Shown here piece by piece: positions 7,887 to 17,445 of a stretch of DNA of 64,000 nt (positions are counted from its first letter, which is position 1; each line of letters starts with the position of its first letter). The DNA comes from CAJMNU01 sp905214855 (GTDB taxonomy: Bacteria > Bacillota > Clostridia > Lachnospirales > Lachnospiraceae), in the NCBI GenBank assembly GCA_937890595.1, contig CALADM010000014.1, positions 62,001-126,000 on the forward strand, written 5' to 3'. Under the pieces are notes generated by a model. That model did no database searches. It saw nothing but the letters and a program-made list of their open reading frames with translations, and was not told where the DNA came from. The translations under genes were made by a program, and so were the position numbers.

Positions 7887-10865
7887 ATGAGTGATAGAAT
7901 GACACCGATCCCATTTGGAAAATTGATGACATGGATAATGGAAGAGAGAAAAAAGGGCAGTGTATTTGGGATCAAGAGACCATTTCAAGCAGATTCTGAA
8001 AATACATGGGAGATTTTTGGAAGAAAAATGGAAACTCCATTTGGACCAGCAGCAGGACCTCATACACAGCTTGCACAGAATATCGTTGCATCTTATTATG
8101 CAGGAAGCCGTTTTTTTGAACTAAAAACAGTGCAGAAGCTGGATGGTGAAGATCTTCCGGTTGCAAAACCATGTATATGGGCAGAAGATGAATGTTACAA
8201 TGTAGAGTGGTCTACAGAATTGTATGTTCCACAGGCATTTGAGGAGTATGTCAAAGCATGGTTTGCATTAAAGGTTATTTCAAAAGAGTTTGCCCTTGGA
8301 GCTATGGATGGTTTTCTCTTCAATATGAGTGTTGGCTATGATCTGGAAGGCATTAAGACAGAAAAAATCGACCGTTTTATTGAGGGCATGAAAGATGCAT
8401 CACAGACTGCAATTTTTAAGGAATGTAAAACATGGCTGTTGGAACATGCAGATCTCTTTCAGAATGTCACAAGAGAAGATATAGAGGGGGTTTCTGGGGC
8501 TGTATGTGACTGCATTACACTATCCACACTGCATGGATGCCCTCCACAGGAGATCGAGAGGATTGCAACCTATCTTTTAACAGAGAAAAAAGTACATACC
8601 TTTATAAAATGTAATCCAACACTTCTTGGATATGAATATGCAAGACATATCATGGACGAGATGGGATATGATTATGTAGCATTCAGCGATTTCCACTTTA
8701 AAGATGATCTGCAGTATGAAGATGCAGTACCTATGCTGACACGGCTGCAGGCACTGGCAGATGAGAAGGGCTTGGAATTTGGCGTAAAGATCACCAATAC
8801 ATTTCCAGTAGACTGTAAAGCAGGAGAACTTCCTGGGGATGAGATGTATATGTCTGGAAAAGCTCTTTATCCATTATCTATGTCTGTTGCTGCGAAATTA
8901 TCGGAGAGTTTTGAAGGAAAACTGCGCATCTCTTACTCTGGAGGAGCAGATGTATTCAATATAGAAAAGATCGTGGATGCTGGGATTTGGCCAGTTACTA
9001 TGGCAACGGCACTGTTAAAGCCGGGCGGATATCAGAGGTTGGAGCAAATTGGTCATCTGTTTGAGAACAAGTCAGAGAAGTTTAATGGAGTGGATACAGA
9101 GAGTGTGAAAGGATTGGTAGAAGCGGTAAAATGTGATGTACACCATGTAAAGGCTGTGAAACCACTTCCAGATAGAAAAATGTCAAAACAAGTTCCTCTC
9201 TTGGATTGTTTTGTAGCTCCATGTAAGGAAGGATGTCCGATCCACCAAGACATTACTACATATATGAAGTTGGTACATAATGGGAAATATGAAGAGGCAC
9301 TGGAAGTGATCGTGGAGAAGAATCCACTGCCATTTATCACAGGAACAATCTGCGCCCATAATTGTATGAGTAAATGTAACCGTAATTTCTACGAAAGTCC
9401 AGTGGACATCCGCAGAACAAAGCTGGAGGCAGCCAAGGGCGGTTATGAGTCATGGATTAAAAAAGTACAAGCACCAAAGGCAGGAAATGGAAAGAAAGCA
9501 GCCGTTGTCGGAGGAGGTCCGGCAGGTCTTGCCTGTGCATATTTTCTGGCAAAAGGCGGGGCAGATGTCACCATTTATGAAAAGGAAGAATCCTTAGGAG
9601 GTGTTGTAAAGAATGTGATCCCAGAATTTCGTATCAGTGACGAAGCGATTGAAAAGGATATCCAGTTGATCTTCTCAGCAGGCATCCGTGCTGTCATGGG
9701 AAAAGAGGTTCAATCTTTGGAGGAACTGAGTAGGGAAAATGGTGCTGTCGTACTGGCGATGGGAGCTGGAGAACCTGGAGTCTTGAAGCTGCAAAAAGGA
9801 AAGGCTGTCAATGCAATTTCTTTCCTAAGAGAATTCAAGGAAAAGGAAGGAAAAGTGGATATTGGCAGGCAGGTTGTTGTGATTGGAGGCGGTAATACAG
9901 CGATGGATACTGCCCGTGCAGCGAAGAGGACGCAGGGAGTGGAGAAAGTATCTCTGGTTTATAGAAGAACCAGACGCTATATGCCAGCTGATGAGGAAGA
10001 ACTGCTCATGGCTATGGAAGACGGAGTAGAATTTGCAGAACTTCTCTCTCCAGTTTCTCTGGAAAATGGAATCTTAACCTGTAAAAAAATGGTGCTGAGT
10101 GAGGTAGATGCAAGTGGAAGACGCAGCGTAGCGGAGACAGATGAAATGGTGCAGATTCCAGCAGATACTGTGATCGCAGCGGTTGGAGAGAAAGTTCCTA
10201 AGGCTTTCTATGAGGCAAATGGTCTTTCTTGTGATGAGAGAGGACGGGCAAAAGTACATCCTCAGACACTGGAAAGTTCAAGAGAAAATATCTATGTGAT
10301 CGGAGATGGACTATATGGACCTGCAACTGTAGTGGAAGCAATCCGAGATGGAAGAAAAGCGGCAGAAGCGATCACAGGAAAAGTACTTGCAAGAGATTTT
10401 GATGGTCTTGCAACAGAGGAAGCGATTGCCAAAAAACGGGGTATTTTGGCAGAGGAGAGCGAAAAACCAGAGGGAACTCGCTGTCTTGGATGCGATGTGG
10501 TCTGTGAAAACTGTGTGGAGGTCTGCCCGAACCGTGCAAACATTTCCATTCAGGTTCCGGATATGAAGATGCACCAAATCCTTCATGTGGATGCGATGTG
10601 CAATGAATGTGGAAACTGTAAGAGTTTCTGTCCATATGCAAGTGCGCCATATCTGGATAAATTTACTCTGTTCTCCAATGAAACAGATATGAAAAACAGT
10701 CAAAATCAGGGATTTACTGTGATTGATCTTGAGAGCAGAAAGTGCAAGATTCGTCTGGGGACAAAAGAATATGTCTATACTGCAGGAAATGCATGTGAAG
10801 AGATCCCTCAGGGAATTGACAAATTGATCTGTGCAGTGATAGAACATTATACTTACCTCTTATAA
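7887..10865 (+). CDS. ygfK: Putative selenate reductase subunit YgfK (Fe-S flavoprotein)
   Basis: 992 residues, the usual size of YgfK. Domains in order: a dihydroorotate-dehydrogenase-like barrel (about 1-430); an Fe-S segment with CKEGCP and CAHNCMSKCNR (about 440-490); a GltD-like part with FAD fingerprint VVGGGPAGLACA (about 537) and NAD(P)H fingerprint VIGGGNTAMD (about 670); and a C-terminal twin-cluster ferredoxin module with CLGCDVVCENCVEVCP and CNECGNCKSFCP (about 865-920). It should shuttle electrons between NAD(P)H, Fe-S clusters and a purine-derived substrate. The selenate reductase name is historical; the setting argues for purine metabolism. Start 7887 has AGGAGAAG upstream. Confidence 0.94.
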   Translation: MSDRMTPIPFGKLMTWIMEERKKGSVFGIKRPFQADSENTWEIFGRKMETPFGPAAGPHTQLAQNIVASYYAGSRFFELKTVQKLDGEDLPVAKPCIWAEDECYNVEWSTELYVPQAFEEYVKAWFALKVISKEFALGAMDGFLFNMSVGYDLEGIKTEKIDRFIEGMKDASQTAIFKECKTWLLEHADLFQNVTREDIEGVSGAVCDCITLSTLHGCPPQEIERIATYLLTEKKVHTFIKCNPTLLGYEYARHIMDEMGYDYVAFSDFHFKDDLQYEDAVPMLTRLQALADEKGLEFGVKITNTFPVDCKAGELPGDEMYMSGKALYPLSMSVAAKLSESFEGKLRISYSGGADVFNIEKIVDAGIWPVTMATALLKPGGYQRLEQIGHLFENKSEKFNGVDTESVKGLVEAVKCDVHHVKAVKPLPDRKMSKQVPLLDCFVAPCKEGCPIHQDITTYMKLVHNGKYEEALEVIVEKNPLPFITGTICAHNCMSKCNRNFYESPVDIRRTKLEAAKGGYESWIKKVQAPKAGNGKKAAVVGGGPAGLACAYFLAKGGADVTIYEKEESLGGVVKNVIPEFRISDEAIEKDIQLIFSAGIRAVMGKEVQSLEELSRENGAVVLAMGAGEPGVLKLQKGKAVNAISFLREFKEKEGKVDIGRQVVVIGGGNTAMDTARAAKRTQGVEKVSLVYRRTRRYMPADEEELLMAMEDGVEFAELLSPVSLENGILTCKKMVLSEVDASGRRSVAETDEMVQIPADTVIAAVGEKVPKAFYEANGLSCDERGRAKVHPQTLESSRENIYVIGDGLYGPATVVEAIRDGRKAAEAITGKVLARDFDGLATEEAIAKKRGILAEESEKPEGTRCLGCDVVCENCVEVCPNRANISIQVPDMKMHQILHVDAMCNECGNCKSFCPYASAPYLDKFTLFSNETDMKNSQNQGFTVIDLESRKCKIRLGTKEYVYTAGNACEEIPQGIDKLICAVIEHYTYLL

Positions 10866-10933
10866 GAGAGTTTGATAAGATAAATTGTAATACACAGGGA
10901 ATAAATAACAAAATCGGAAGTGAGGCAGAACAG

Positions 10934-11173
10934 ATGGGACGGGAGAAAAGCTGGAAGGTGATTTTTACATTTCATACAACAACGCAAGCTATGAAAATGG
11001 AGAGAAAAGCGCAGCAGATGGGAAAAATCGGAAGGCTGATCCCGGTTCCACGTCAGATTTCAGCCGGATGTGGAATGGCATGGATAGCTCCAAAAGAGAA
11101 TGGTGACGAACTGCGCGAATGGGTTGTAAGAGAAGGAATAGAAGTGGAGGGAGAATATGATCTCTTTATGTAG
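10934..11173 (+). CDS. DUF3343 putative Se/S carrier-like protein
   Basis: A 79-residue protein. It has the small DUF3343 layout: a TFHTTTQAMKMER helix, the segment LIPVPRQISAGCGMAW with a single conserved cysteine, and a short C-terminal half. DUF3343 proteins occur beside selenium-using hydroxylases and YedF-type genes and are described as putative Se/S carriers; the cysteine would be the carrying residue (inference). Its last 17 nt overlap the start of the xanthine dehydrogenase gene, suggesting coupled translation. Confidence 0.85.
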   Translation: MGREKSWKVIFTFHTTTQAMKMERKAQQMGKIGRLIPVPRQISAGCGMAWIAPKENGDELREWVVREGIEVEGEYDLFM

Positions 11174-13733
11174 TGTGACGATTAATGGAAAAGAGGTTAC
11201 AGTAGACGCAGAACGTAAGCTGATGGATGTCCTGCGCAATGATTGTAAGTTAAAGTCAGTCAAAGATGGGTGCAGCGAGGGGGCATGCGGCACTTGTACT
11301 GTTTTGATTGATGGAAAACCAACAAAATCCTGTGTGCAAAAGATGGGAAAACTGGCTGGAAAATCTATTGTGACAGTAGAAGGGTTTTCTGACTATGAAA
11401 AAGAAGTGTATGTATATGCATTTGGAGAAGCGGGAGCAGTACAGTGTGGTTTCTGTATTCCGGGTATGGTGATCTGTGCAAAAGGGCTGCTGGATGTGAA
11501 CCCAAATCCAACTAGGATCGAGGCAGCATATGCGCTTCGAAATAATTATTGCAGATGTACAGGATATAAGAAGATCACCGATGCCATTTTGCTTGCGGCT
11601 GCCATTTTCCGAGGGGAAGTGCAGATGCAGAGTCAGGATGAAAAGGTGAAAGTCGGTTCTTTGATCCATAGGATTGATGTACCCGGAAAAGTGCTTGGAT
11701 ACGGCGAATATGTGGATGATGTGGAATTGCCAGGAATGATCTATGCGAGTGCGGTCAGAAGTAAATATCCCCGTGCCAGAGTGCTGGCGATCCACACAGA
11801 AAAAGCAAAGGCATTAGATGGTGTAATCTGTGTTCTTACTGCAGAAGACGTGCCCGGTAAAAATAAAGTAGGACATTTAAAACATGACTGGGATACGTTT
11901 ATTGGAGTGGGAGAGATCACACGTTATCTTGGGGATACGATTTGTATTGTAGCAGCAGAGACAACCGAGATTCTGGAAAAGGCAAAAGAATTGGTCGAGG
12001 TGGAGTATGAGCCTCTTCAACCGATGACATGTCCAGAGGATTCTTTAAAGGAAGATGCTCCAATCCTTCATGAAGGCGGAAATATCCTTAGTCACGAACA
12101 TCTGGTGAGAGGCAATGCAGATGAGGTGATCGCAAAATCCAAATATAAAGTGACAAAGCATTATGAGACCCCTTGGACAGAACATGCATTTTTAGAGCCG
12201 GAAGCTGCGGTTGCCATGCCATTTGATGATGGAATTTTTATCTATTCTTCTGATCAGGGAACATATGATACAAGAAATGAGTGTTCTATTCTTTTGGGAT
12301 TGCCGCCAGAAAAAGTGATTGTGGAAAATAAACTGGTTGGTGGTGGCTTTGGAGGAAAAGAAGATGTGACAGTACAGCACCATGCTGCTCTTGTGGCATA
12401 TCTTACAAAAAGACCAGTGAAAGTCAAATTGACCCGTAAGGAAAGTCTGATTGTACATCCAAAGCGCCATCCGATGAGCATTACATTGACAACAGCATGT
12501 GATGAGAATGGATATCTGACTGCGATGAAGGCAGTTGTTGTTGCAGATACTGGTGCGTATGCTTCACTTGGAGGACCAGTTCTTCAAAGAGCATGTACTC
12601 ACGCAGCAGGTCCATATAATTATCAGGTGATTGACATTGATGGAATGGCAGTTTATACAAACAATCCACCAGCAGGTGCATTTAGAGGATTTGGGGTGAC
12701 ACAGACGTGTTTTGCAACAGAATGTAACCTGAATCTTCTGGCAGAAATGGTTGGGATGGATCCGTGGCAGTTCCGCTATCTGAATGCGATACGTCCAGGG
12801 CAGGTACTTCCAAACGGACAGATCGCGGATGCGTCTACTGGTCTTGCAGAGACTCTGGAAGCGGTAAAAGATGTTTTCTATTCCAGTCCCTATGCAGGTA
12901 TCGCATGTGCGATGAAAAATGCAGGGGTTGGCGTGGGATTAAAGGATATGGGGCGATGCCGTTTGATCGTGGAAGATGGAAAAATCCATATCCATGCTGG
13001 GGCATCCTGTATTGGACAGGGGCTTGGAACGGTGCTGACACAGATTGTCTGTGAAGGAACACAGCTTCCTTTAGACCGTGTTGTATATCATAATCCAAAT
13101 ACATCTATGGCACCGGATTCCGGAACAACTTCCGGCTCAAGGCAGACTCTGATCACAGGAGAGGCAACAAGACGTGCCTGCGAACAGCTGATGCAGACAG
13201 CAAAGGAAGAAGGCAGAATTGAAAAACTGGAAGGCAGAGAATTCTGTGCAGAGTACTATGCTAAGACAGACAAGATGGGAGCAGATGTGCCAAATCCGGT
13301 TTCCCATGTAGCGTATGGATATGCGACACAGGTATGTGTGCTGAATGAGGATGGAACGATCCAAAAAGTGACAGCAGCACATGATGTGGGAAAGGCAGTC
13401 AATCCAAAGAGTGTGGAAGGACAGATTGAGGGCGGTGTGGTCATGTCACTGGGGTATGCGTTGACAGAACAATATCCGCTTGTAAATTGTGTGCCAACAG
13501 CAAAGTATGGAACATTGGGATTATTCCGTGCGGATAAAACACCGGATGTTGAGAGTATCATAGTAGAAAAACCGGGAATTGGTGTAGGATATGGAGCGAT
13601 TGGAATTGGTGAGATCACATCTATTCCGACAGCACCAGCGGTTCAGGGAGCATATTATCGTTTGGATCGGACATTCAGGACAGAACTTCCACTTGCAGAT
13701 ACACCATATGCAAAGAAAACAGTGAAAAAATAA
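11157..13733 (+). CDS. Selenium-dependent xanthine dehydrogenase (fused [2Fe-2S] and molybdopterin subunits)
   Basis: 858 residues, matching the single-chain Se-dependent XDH family. The N-terminal 160 residues are an XdhC-type double [2Fe-2S] module: CSEGACGTC then CGFCIPG and CRCTGYKK. The rest is the molybdopterin-binding subunit: GGGFGGKED (about residue 391), GAFRGFG, and GAIGIGEIT near residue 815 carrying the likely catalytic glutamate. There is no FAD domain, so electrons must pass to a separate partner, plausibly YgfK. Hydroxylates xanthine or another purine. No in-frame TGA is present: selenium would be the labile ligand of Mo, supplied by YqeB/YedF/SelD. Start has GGAGGGAG. Confidence 0.93.
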   Translation: MISLCSVTINGKEVTVDAERKLMDVLRNDCKLKSVKDGCSEGACGTCTVLIDGKPTKSCVQKMGKLAGKSIVTVEGFSDYEKEVYVYAFGEAGAVQCGFCIPGMVICAKGLLDVNPNPTRIEAAYALRNNYCRCTGYKKITDAILLAAAIFRGEVQMQSQDEKVKVGSLIHRIDVPGKVLGYGEYVDDVELPGMIYASAVRSKYPRARVLAIHTEKAKALDGVICVLTAEDVPGKNKVGHLKHDWDTFIGVGEITRYLGDTICIVAAETTEILEKAKELVEVEYEPLQPMTCPEDSLKEDAPILHEGGNILSHEHLVRGNADEVIAKSKYKVTKHYETPWTEHAFLEPEAAVAMPFDDGIFIYSSDQGTYDTRNECSILLGLPPEKVIVENKLVGGGFGGKEDVTVQHHAALVAYLTKRPVKVKLTRKESLIVHPKRHPMSITLTTACDENGYLTAMKAVVVADTGAYASLGGPVLQRACTHAAGPYNYQVIDIDGMAVYTNNPPAGAFRGFGVTQTCFATECNLNLLAEMVGMDPWQFRYLNAIRPGQVLPNGQIADASTGLAETLEAVKDVFYSSPYAGIACAMKNAGVGVGLKDMGRCRLIVEDGKIHIHAGASCIGQGLGTVLTQIVCEGTQLPLDRVVYHNPNTSMAPDSGTTSGSRQTLITGEATRRACEQLMQTAKEEGRIEKLEGREFCAEYYAKTDKMGADVPNPVSHVAYGYATQVCVLNEDGTIQKVTAAHDVGKAVNPKSVEGQIEGGVVMSLGYALTEQYPLVNCVPTAKYGTLGLFRADKTPDVESIIVEKPGIGVGYGAIGIGEITSIPTAPAVQGAYYRLDRTFRTELPLADTPYAKKTVKK

Positions 13734-13748
13734 GCATATAACACAGAG

Positions 13749-13789
13749 GGGAATGCCGCATGGATCAAGACAAAGCGGGATTCCCTTTT
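13749..13789 (+). terminator. Hairpin terminator after the xanthine dehydrogenase gene
   Basis: GGGAATGCCGC and GCGGGATTCCC pair over 10 of 11 positions with a 15-nt loop, followed by TTTTGG. It is placed 16 nt after the xdh stop, so the ssnA-xdh unit probably ends or is attenuated here and hydA starts under partly separate control. Confidence 0.6.
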
Positions 13790-13823
13790 GGCGTGTTGCA
13801 GAGGAATAGAAAGTATAGCAAAG

Positions 13824-13925
13824 ATGACAGCGGGATGGAAAGAATATAAAGAATACAAAGAATATAAAGAATACAAACAGTACAAAAAGTACAAACAACA
13901 CAAAGAATATAAACAGTACAAATAA
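13824..13925 (+). repeat. Nine-base tandem repeat, possible 33-codon KEY-repeat ORF
   Basis: From 13839 to 13922 a 9-nt unit, AAAGAATAY with variants such as AAACAGTAC, is repeated about nine times without interruption. It is in frame within ATG 13824 to TAA 13925, which would encode a 33-residue peptide made of Lys-Glu-Tyr/Lys-Gln-Tyr triplets after MTAGW. No good ribosome site precedes the ATG, so translation is doubtful. It lies between the xdh terminator and hydA; the rest of the 246-nt gap holds nothing recognisable besides the hydA ribosome site. Confidence 0.5.
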
Positions 13926-13979
13926 TGTAAAAAAGAACAGGAAGAAGAAAAATAAAGAAATAGAGAAAGGAAAGAAAAT

Positions 13980-15356
13980 ATGGATATATTGATTCAGAAT
14001 GGAACGATTGTGAATGGAAATGGATGCAGAAAAGCGGATCTTCTGATAAAGGATGGAGTGATCGCAAAAATCGGGGCATCCCTTCAGGAGGAGAAAGCCG
14101 AAGTGGTAAATGCAGAGGGAATGTTGATCTTTCCCGGATTTATTGATGCCCATACACATTTTGACCTCCATGTAGCAGGCACAGTGACAGCAGATGATTT
14201 TAAAACAGGAACGCAGGCAGCAGTCCGTGGCGGAACGACCATGGTGATCGATTTTGGAACACAGTATCATGGGGAGACGCTGCAGCAAGGTCTTGAAAAC
14301 TGGCATGAAAAGGCAGACGGAAAGTGTTCCTGTGATTATAGTTTTCATATGTCTATTTCGGAATGGAATGAAGAAGTCAGTCAGGAATTGGATTTTATGA
14401 TGGAACAGGGGATCACCTCTTTTAAATTGTATATGACATATCCAGATATGATGGTAGATGACAAAGCATTTTATCAGATATTAAAACGATTCAAAGAGAT
14501 TGGTGGGATTACCGGGGTGCATTGTGAAAATAGTGGAATGATCGATGCCATGCGGGAGGAAAGGATAAAAAAAGGAGAGATGGGAGTAGACAGTCATCCG
14601 ATTACCCGTCCGGTACAGGCGGAAGCAGAGGCGATAGACAGACTTCTTCGCATTGCAGAAGTTGTGGATGTACCTGTTGTAGTAGTACATTTGACATGTA
14701 AAGAAGGGCTTAGGGTAATACAGGAGGCAAGAAAGAGGGGACAGATGGTATATGTAGAGACGTGTCCACAGTATCTTTTGATGGATGAATCTTTGTATCA
14801 TCTTCCCGATTTTGAGGGGGAAAAATATGTGATCGCACCTCCGCTTCGCACAAAAGAAGACCAGAAAGCACTCTGGGACGCTTTAGCATCCGGTGAAATC
14901 CAAACAGTATCAACAGATCACTGTAGTTTTACCACAGAACAGAAAAAATTAGGAGAACATGACTTTACAAAGATCCCGGGAGGAATGCCGGGGGTTGAAA
15001 CAAGAGGTGTTCTTTTGTATACTTATGGGGTAGAAAAAGGGCGTATTTCTCTGGAGCAAATGTGTCAGGTTTTGTCAGAAAATCCTGCAAAATTATATGG
15101 TCTGTATCCACAAAAAGGATGTATCGAAGTGGGAAGCGACGCAGATCTGGTGCTGCTGCGTTCGGGAGTAAAGGATACAATAACAGCAGACGATCAGCTG
15201 CAAAATGTAGACTATGCACCTTTTGAGGGGACAGAAGTGACTGGTAGGATTGAGACTGTGTTCCTGCGTGGACAGAAAGTTGTAGAGAACCATCAGCTTA
15301 TAAAAGAAAATCAGGGGAAATTTATCAAACGAAAAAGAAATATGCTTTTAAATTAG
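13980..15356 (+). CDS. hydA: Dihydropyrimidinase / D-hydantoinase family amidohydrolase
   Basis: A 458-residue cyclic-amide hydrolase. Motifs of the dinuclear-zinc site are DAHTHFD (HxH), the lysine in FKLYMTYP (carbamylated in the family), GVHCENSG, VVHLTC and STDHCSF with the last aspartate. It opens five- or six-membered cyclic ureides (hydantoins, dihydropyrimidines); in this cluster an imidazolone/hydantoin-type purine intermediate is a reasonable substrate. An AGGAAAG site precedes the ATG. It sits between the dehydrogenase and selD. Confidence 0.92.
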   Translation: MDILIQNGTIVNGNGCRKADLLIKDGVIAKIGASLQEEKAEVVNAEGMLIFPGFIDAHTHFDLHVAGTVTADDFKTGTQAAVRGGTTMVIDFGTQYHGETLQQGLENWHEKADGKCSCDYSFHMSISEWNEEVSQELDFMMEQGITSFKLYMTYPDMMVDDKAFYQILKRFKEIGGITGVHCENSGMIDAMREERIKKGEMGVDSHPITRPVQAEAEAIDRLLRIAEVVDVPVVVVHLTCKEGLRVIQEARKRGQMVYVETCPQYLLMDESLYHLPDFEGEKYVIAPPLRTKEDQKALWDALASGEIQTVSTDHCSFTTEQKKLGEHDFTKIPGGMPGVETRGVLLYTYGVEKGRISLEQMCQVLSENPAKLYGLYPQKGCIEVGSDADLVLLRSGVKDTITADDQLQNVDYAPFEGTEVTGRIETVFLRGQKVVENHQLIKENQGKFIKRKRNMLLN

Positions 15357-15449
15357 AAAAAATTTACCATACTATTTGATTTTAAGAAAGGGGAAAGGGC
15401 ATTTTTTGCCACTGAGAAAAGATGTGTGGAGCTGTGCCTAAGTGAATAT

Positions 15450-16481
15450 ATGAGACAGGAAGAACAGGAGATTGTTTTTTGCAGAGGTGGCGGATGCACT
15501 GCAAAATTAGGACCCGATGCACTTAGACGGGTTCTGGAAAAAATCCCAAAAGTAAAAGATGAAAATTTGTTGATCGGATATGAAAGTTCAGATGATGCAG
15601 CGGTGTATAAACTGACAGACGACCTTGCCATTGTGCAGACATTGGACTTCTTTCCTCCTATGGTGGAAGATCCTTATATATTTGGACAGATTGCGGCAGC
15701 AAATGCGCTGAGTGATATCTATGCAATGGGTGGTGATGTCAAGACAGCGATGAATATTGTATGTTTTCCAGAGGCGATGGATCTGAATATTTTGGGAAAA
15801 ATCCTTTTGGGTGGCAGTGAAAAAGTAAGGGAAGCAGGAGGTGTGCTGGCAGGAGGACATTCCATTGCGGATGACAGTGTGAAATATGGGTTGTCTGTAA
15901 CCGGAACGATCCATCCAGATAAAGTATTTGCCAATACAGGATGTAGAGAAGGGGATGCACTGATCCTGACAAAACCACTTGGTGTAGGGATTGTCTGCAC
16001 TGCTTCTAGACTCCATGAGGCATCGGATGAGGCAATGGATCTTGCCATCCGATCTATGAGCACACTGAACAAATATGCATCTGAAATTGTGAGAAAGTAT
16101 CGGACACATGGATGTACAGACGTGACAGGCTTTGGATTTCTTGTCCATCTGTGTGAAATGTTAGGAGAACAGTTCAGCGCACAGATCTGGAAAGATGCTA
16201 TTCCATATATACCAGAGTGTGAGGAGTATGTGGAAGAATTTTATCTGACAGCAGCAGGTCAGAGAAACCGCAATCATGTGCAGGATAAAGTGCGATTTGA
16301 AGATTGTTCTTTTGCTATAGAAGAAATTTTATTTGATGCACAGACATCCGGAGGGCTTTTGGTCAGTATGCAGCAAGAAGATGCAGCCTCTGCTTTGGAA
16401 GAATTAAAACAATTGGGATTGCCGTGTGCGATTGTGGGCAAAGTGGTAAAGAAAACGGACAGATCAGTTATAGTCTCTTAA
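15450..16481 (+). CDS. selD: Selenide, water dikinase
   Basis: Makes selenophosphate from selenide and ATP, the selenium donor for selenoproteins and for labile-selenium hydroxylases. The glycine-rich active-site loop reads GGGCTAKLGP, so the catalytic position is a cysteine (not Sec) followed by the essential lysine two residues on. LTDDLAIVQTLDFFPP, NALSDIYAMGG and the GGHSI segment are also typical; 343 residues. The frame is open upstream and a GTG at 15426 has been considered, but homologues begin about 10 residues before the loop, matching ATG 15450. No strong ribosome site is visible for either. Confidence 0.93.
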   Translation: MRQEEQEIVFCRGGGCTAKLGPDALRRVLEKIPKVKDENLLIGYESSDDAAVYKLTDDLAIVQTLDFFPPMVEDPYIFGQIAAANALSDIYAMGGDVKTAMNIVCFPEAMDLNILGKILLGGSEKVREAGGVLAGGHSIADDSVKYGLSVTGTIHPDKVFANTGCREGDALILTKPLGVGIVCTASRLHEASDEAMDLAIRSMSTLNKYASEIVRKYRTHGCTDVTGFGFLVHLCEMLGEQFSAQIWKDAIPYIPECEEYVEEFYLTAAGQRNRNHVQDKVRFEDCSFAIEEILFDAQTSGGLLVSMQQEDAASALEELKQLGLPCAIVGKVVKKTDRSVIVS

Positions 16482-16534
16482 TATACAAAATGGTAAGAAA
16501 GTACAGGGAGTTGTTTGGGAAACAGAAAACAGCA

Positions 16535-16583
16535 TCAGTTACTCACGACCTAAAGTTTATGGGCATGTAGCTGCCTAGTCATA
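16535..16583 (-). repeat. Degenerate IS200/IS605 right-end scar
   Basis: By hand alignment about 40 of 49 bases match the reverse complement of the right end of the IS200/IS605 element found at 55841-55889 in this window, including the hairpin core ACGACCTAAAG and the GTC end block. No transposase remains beside it. It lies in the 122-nt gap between selD and the GNAT gene, and the GNAT ribosome site (AAAGGAAC) begins directly at its edge. Confidence 0.65.
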
Positions 16584-16603
16584 ATGAAAGGAACAGACTG
16601 CAA

Positions 16604-17395
16604 ATGACTGTGGAAATAAAAGGTGAGATGAAGAGTTGCCTGAAGCCATTGTTTTTAGGATGGGAAGAAACCATGATAAATAGCTGTCTTCAGGGATATA
16701 TGGGGAGAGCTTTTGCCAATGCAGAACAGATGCCCGAATCTGGGATGTTGTGTGTGGGAGATTTTTATTTTCTTTCCGGAACTCCAAATGAGGATCTTGT
16801 AAGAACGATCAGAAAGATTGCAGGAGAAACCGCTTTGGTGATACCAAGAGAGAAGGAATGGGAATCTTTGATCTGTGAGATCTTGCCGGAGGCAGAAGAG
16901 ACATTGCGCTATGCTTTAAAGAAAAATAGAAACAGTTTTTGCATAGAAAAGCTGGAGAAACTGGTAAAAGATCTGCCGGATGGTTTTTACATACAGCCAA
17001 TCGATGAGGAGTTATATCAGCGGTGTTTGATGCAGGAATGGTCAAGGGATTTTGTCAGTCTTTTTCGGAATGACAAACAGTATAAGGAATGTGGGATCGG
17101 ATTTGTGGTGATGCATGGAGACGATTTGGCAGCAGGAGCTTCTTCTTATAGTTATTATGATGGAGGGATTGAGATTGAGATTGACACAAAACTGGAATAT
17201 AGAAGACGAGGGCTGGCATCAGCATGTGCTGCCAGATTGATTTTGGAATGTTTGGACAGAGGATTATTTCCAAGCTGGGATGCTGCAAACAGGATTTCTT
17301 TAGCATTGGCAGAAAAACTGGGATATCAGTTTGATCAGGCTTATGTGACATATGTATGGGAGCAAAACAGAATAGAAGAAAATAGTAAATCATAA
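16604..17395 (+). CDS. GNAT family acetyltransferase
   Basis: 263 residues with an N-terminal region lacking obvious motifs (about 1-130) and a C-terminal GNAT fold: IEIEIDTKLEYRRRGLASACAARLI contains the acetyl-CoA pyrophosphate loop (R-R-G-L-A). This two-part layout resembles the PF12746-type GNAT proteins. The substrate is unknown. It is embedded between selD and yedF, so a role in the selenium/purine pathway is possible, but it could be a passenger. AAAGGAAC lies 9 nt before the ATG. Confidence 0.8.
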   Translation: MTVEIKGEMKSCLKPLFLGWEETMINSCLQGYMGRAFANAEQMPESGMLCVGDFYFLSGTPNEDLVRTIRKIAGETALVIPREKEWESLICEILPEAEETLRYALKKNRNSFCIEKLEKLVKDLPDGFYIQPIDEELYQRCLMQEWSRDFVSLFRNDKQYKECGIGFVVMHGDDLAAGASSYSYYDGGIEIEIDTKLEYRRRGLASACAARLILECLDRGLFPSWDAANRISLALAEKLGYQFDQAYVTYVWEQNRIEENSKS

Positions 17396-17445
17396 AGAAA
17401 AATACTTAAAAATATAGATTTTAAATGAATGAAGGAGATAAAAAT

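Noticed and set aside
13839..13922. Tandem repeats as a CRISPR array
   Set aside because: Units are 9 nt, contiguous, with no spacers and no cas genes nearby.
13521..14348. A 275-codon Phe-rich ORF on the minus strand across the 3' end of xdh and the 9-nt repeat
   Set aside because: It is antisense to real genes and its hydrophobic runs come from the repeat read backwards; no ribosome site or family resemblance.
16604..17395. GNAT gene as part of the Se-Mo cofactor pathway
   Set aside because: Position alone suggests this; the protein has no feature tying it to selenium, so I list it only as an acetyltransferase.
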